Below, piece after piece: positions 33,925 through 34,352 of a DNA stretch of 34,352 nt (positions are counted from its first letter, which is position 1; each line of letters begins with the position of its first letter). Under the pieces are notes generated by a model that worked only from the letters and a program-made list of their open reading frames with translations, was not told where the DNA came from and did no database searches. The stretch comes from a bacterium (GTDB lineage Bacteria; Spirochaetota; Spirochaetia; Treponematales; Rectinemataceae), in contig JAJXVS010000005.1 of NCBI GenBank assembly GCA_021782015.1, positions 1 to 34,352 of the forward strand. The letters are read 5' to 3'. The translations under genes and the position numbers were made by a program.

Positions 33925-34001
33925 CCTGTCCTCCCTCGCGCCGACTCAAGCCGCGAAGCCAATTTGCATAAAGATTGTCGGCCCGCCGCAGTGATTATTC
34001 T

Positions 34002-34030
34002 ATTATAGCACGAAGAACTTCCTCGATCGA
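34002..34030 (-). promoter_or_regulatory. Extended -10 promoter for the gene at 33924
   Basis: On the minus strand TGCTATAAT (TATAAT at 34007 to 34002) forms an extended -10 element, with TCGATC at 34030 to 34025 and a 17-bp spacer. Transcription would start near 33995, leaving a leader of about 70 nt. The -35 match is weak but the TGn motif compensates. Confidence 0.6.
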
Positions 34031-34105
34031 GCCATATCCCTCGCCTTTCACAGGCACGCAGCGCTTTGGGCGCAGGGTTTTGACTTCGCCGCAAGGGCCA
34101 GCGGC

Positions 34106-34352
34106 GCTCAGCCCCTAAAGCAGAGCACCGGGCTTCGCGCCGCATTGGGGCGGGTCGCAAGGCCTTGCCTTGCGACCCGAGAGTCGCCGCGACGCTCAGC
34201 CCCTAAAGCACAGCACCGAGCTTCGCGCCACATCGGGGCGGGTCGCAAGGCTTCGCCTTGCAACCCGAGAGTCGCCGCGACGCTCAGCCCCTAAAGCAGA
34301 GCACCGGGCTTCGCGCCGCATCGGGGCGGGTCGCAAGGCCTTGCCTTGCGAC
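34106..34352. repeat. 88-bp tandem repeat with internal hairpins, running off the window edge
   Basis: Units start at 34106, 34194 and 34282 (each GCTCAGCCCCTAAAGCA); the third is cut at 71 bases by the window end. Units 1 and 3 differ at one position over the shared 71 bases, while unit 2 differs from unit 1 at seven of 88. Each unit has an inverted repeat GGGTCGCAAGG / CCTTGCGACCC with a 5-nt loop (34152-34178 in unit 1). In unit 2 one arm changes to CCTTGCAACCC and the loop from CCTTG to CTTCG. No convincing reading frame crosses the array. The stretch 33925-34105 before it holds only the promoter described separately. Confidence 0.9.

Noticed and set aside
34106-34352. Tandem repeat considered as a CRISPR array or integron attC array.
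   Set aside because: There are no unique spacers between the repeats, and no attC-type GTT/AAC core pairs or cassette genes lie between units.

Overview
The window is GC-rich bacterial chromosomal DNA with densely packed genes on both strands. There is no CRISPR array, tRNA, rRNA or insertion sequence that I can support. The content points to a free-living, sugar-using Gram-negative bacterium, most likely a member of the Spirochaetota. The reasons are a YesN/LytS sugar-sensing cassette, cleaved signal peptides ending in AxAQ, a CHASE2 adenylate cyclase beside a FecR-domain gene and secreted beta-barrel candidates, and several large class III cyclases. This assignment is an inference from gene content, because no rRNA is present.

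Region 1 (1-2066) holds the 3' end of a sialic-acid-synthase-like gene (SAF domain) converging on the translational GTPase gene typA/bipA.

Region 2 (2228-11590) is a monosaccharide sensing and uptake locus on the + strand. A periplasmic sugar-binding protein, a LytS-type sensor kinase and a YesN/AraC-type response regulator are joined by 4-nt overlaps. A XylF-like lipoprotein overlaps the regulator by 14 nt. A ChvE-like binding protein, a GguA/MmsA-type ATPase and a GguB/MmsB-type permease follow. The first three genes resemble the XylFII-LytS-YesN three-component system of clostridia and probably control the transporter. The ChvE-like gene is flanked by unusually many RNA hairpins.

Region 3 (11555-19793) is a mixed block. 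It contains a soluble adenylate cyclase fused to an AAA ATPase and TPR region, a quinone oxidoreductase with a YciA-type thioesterase, a DUF445 membrane protein, and a UroD-family protein.

Region 4 (19805-28222) holds a tight five-gene minus-strand operon: a small secreted protein, a barrel-like protein, a FecR-domain protein, a lipoprotein and a second secreted protein. It diverges from a CHASE2 transmembrane adenylate cyclase that has a near-consensus promoter. This is the best candidate here for an undescribed envelope-linked cAMP system.

Region 5 (28210-34352) has a 7TMR-DISM/HisKA_2 kinase followed by a receiver-PAS regulator, an orphan b6-like cytochrome b with a large soluble insert, a secreted or membrane protein of unknown function, and an 88-bp tandem repeat that runs off the right edge.
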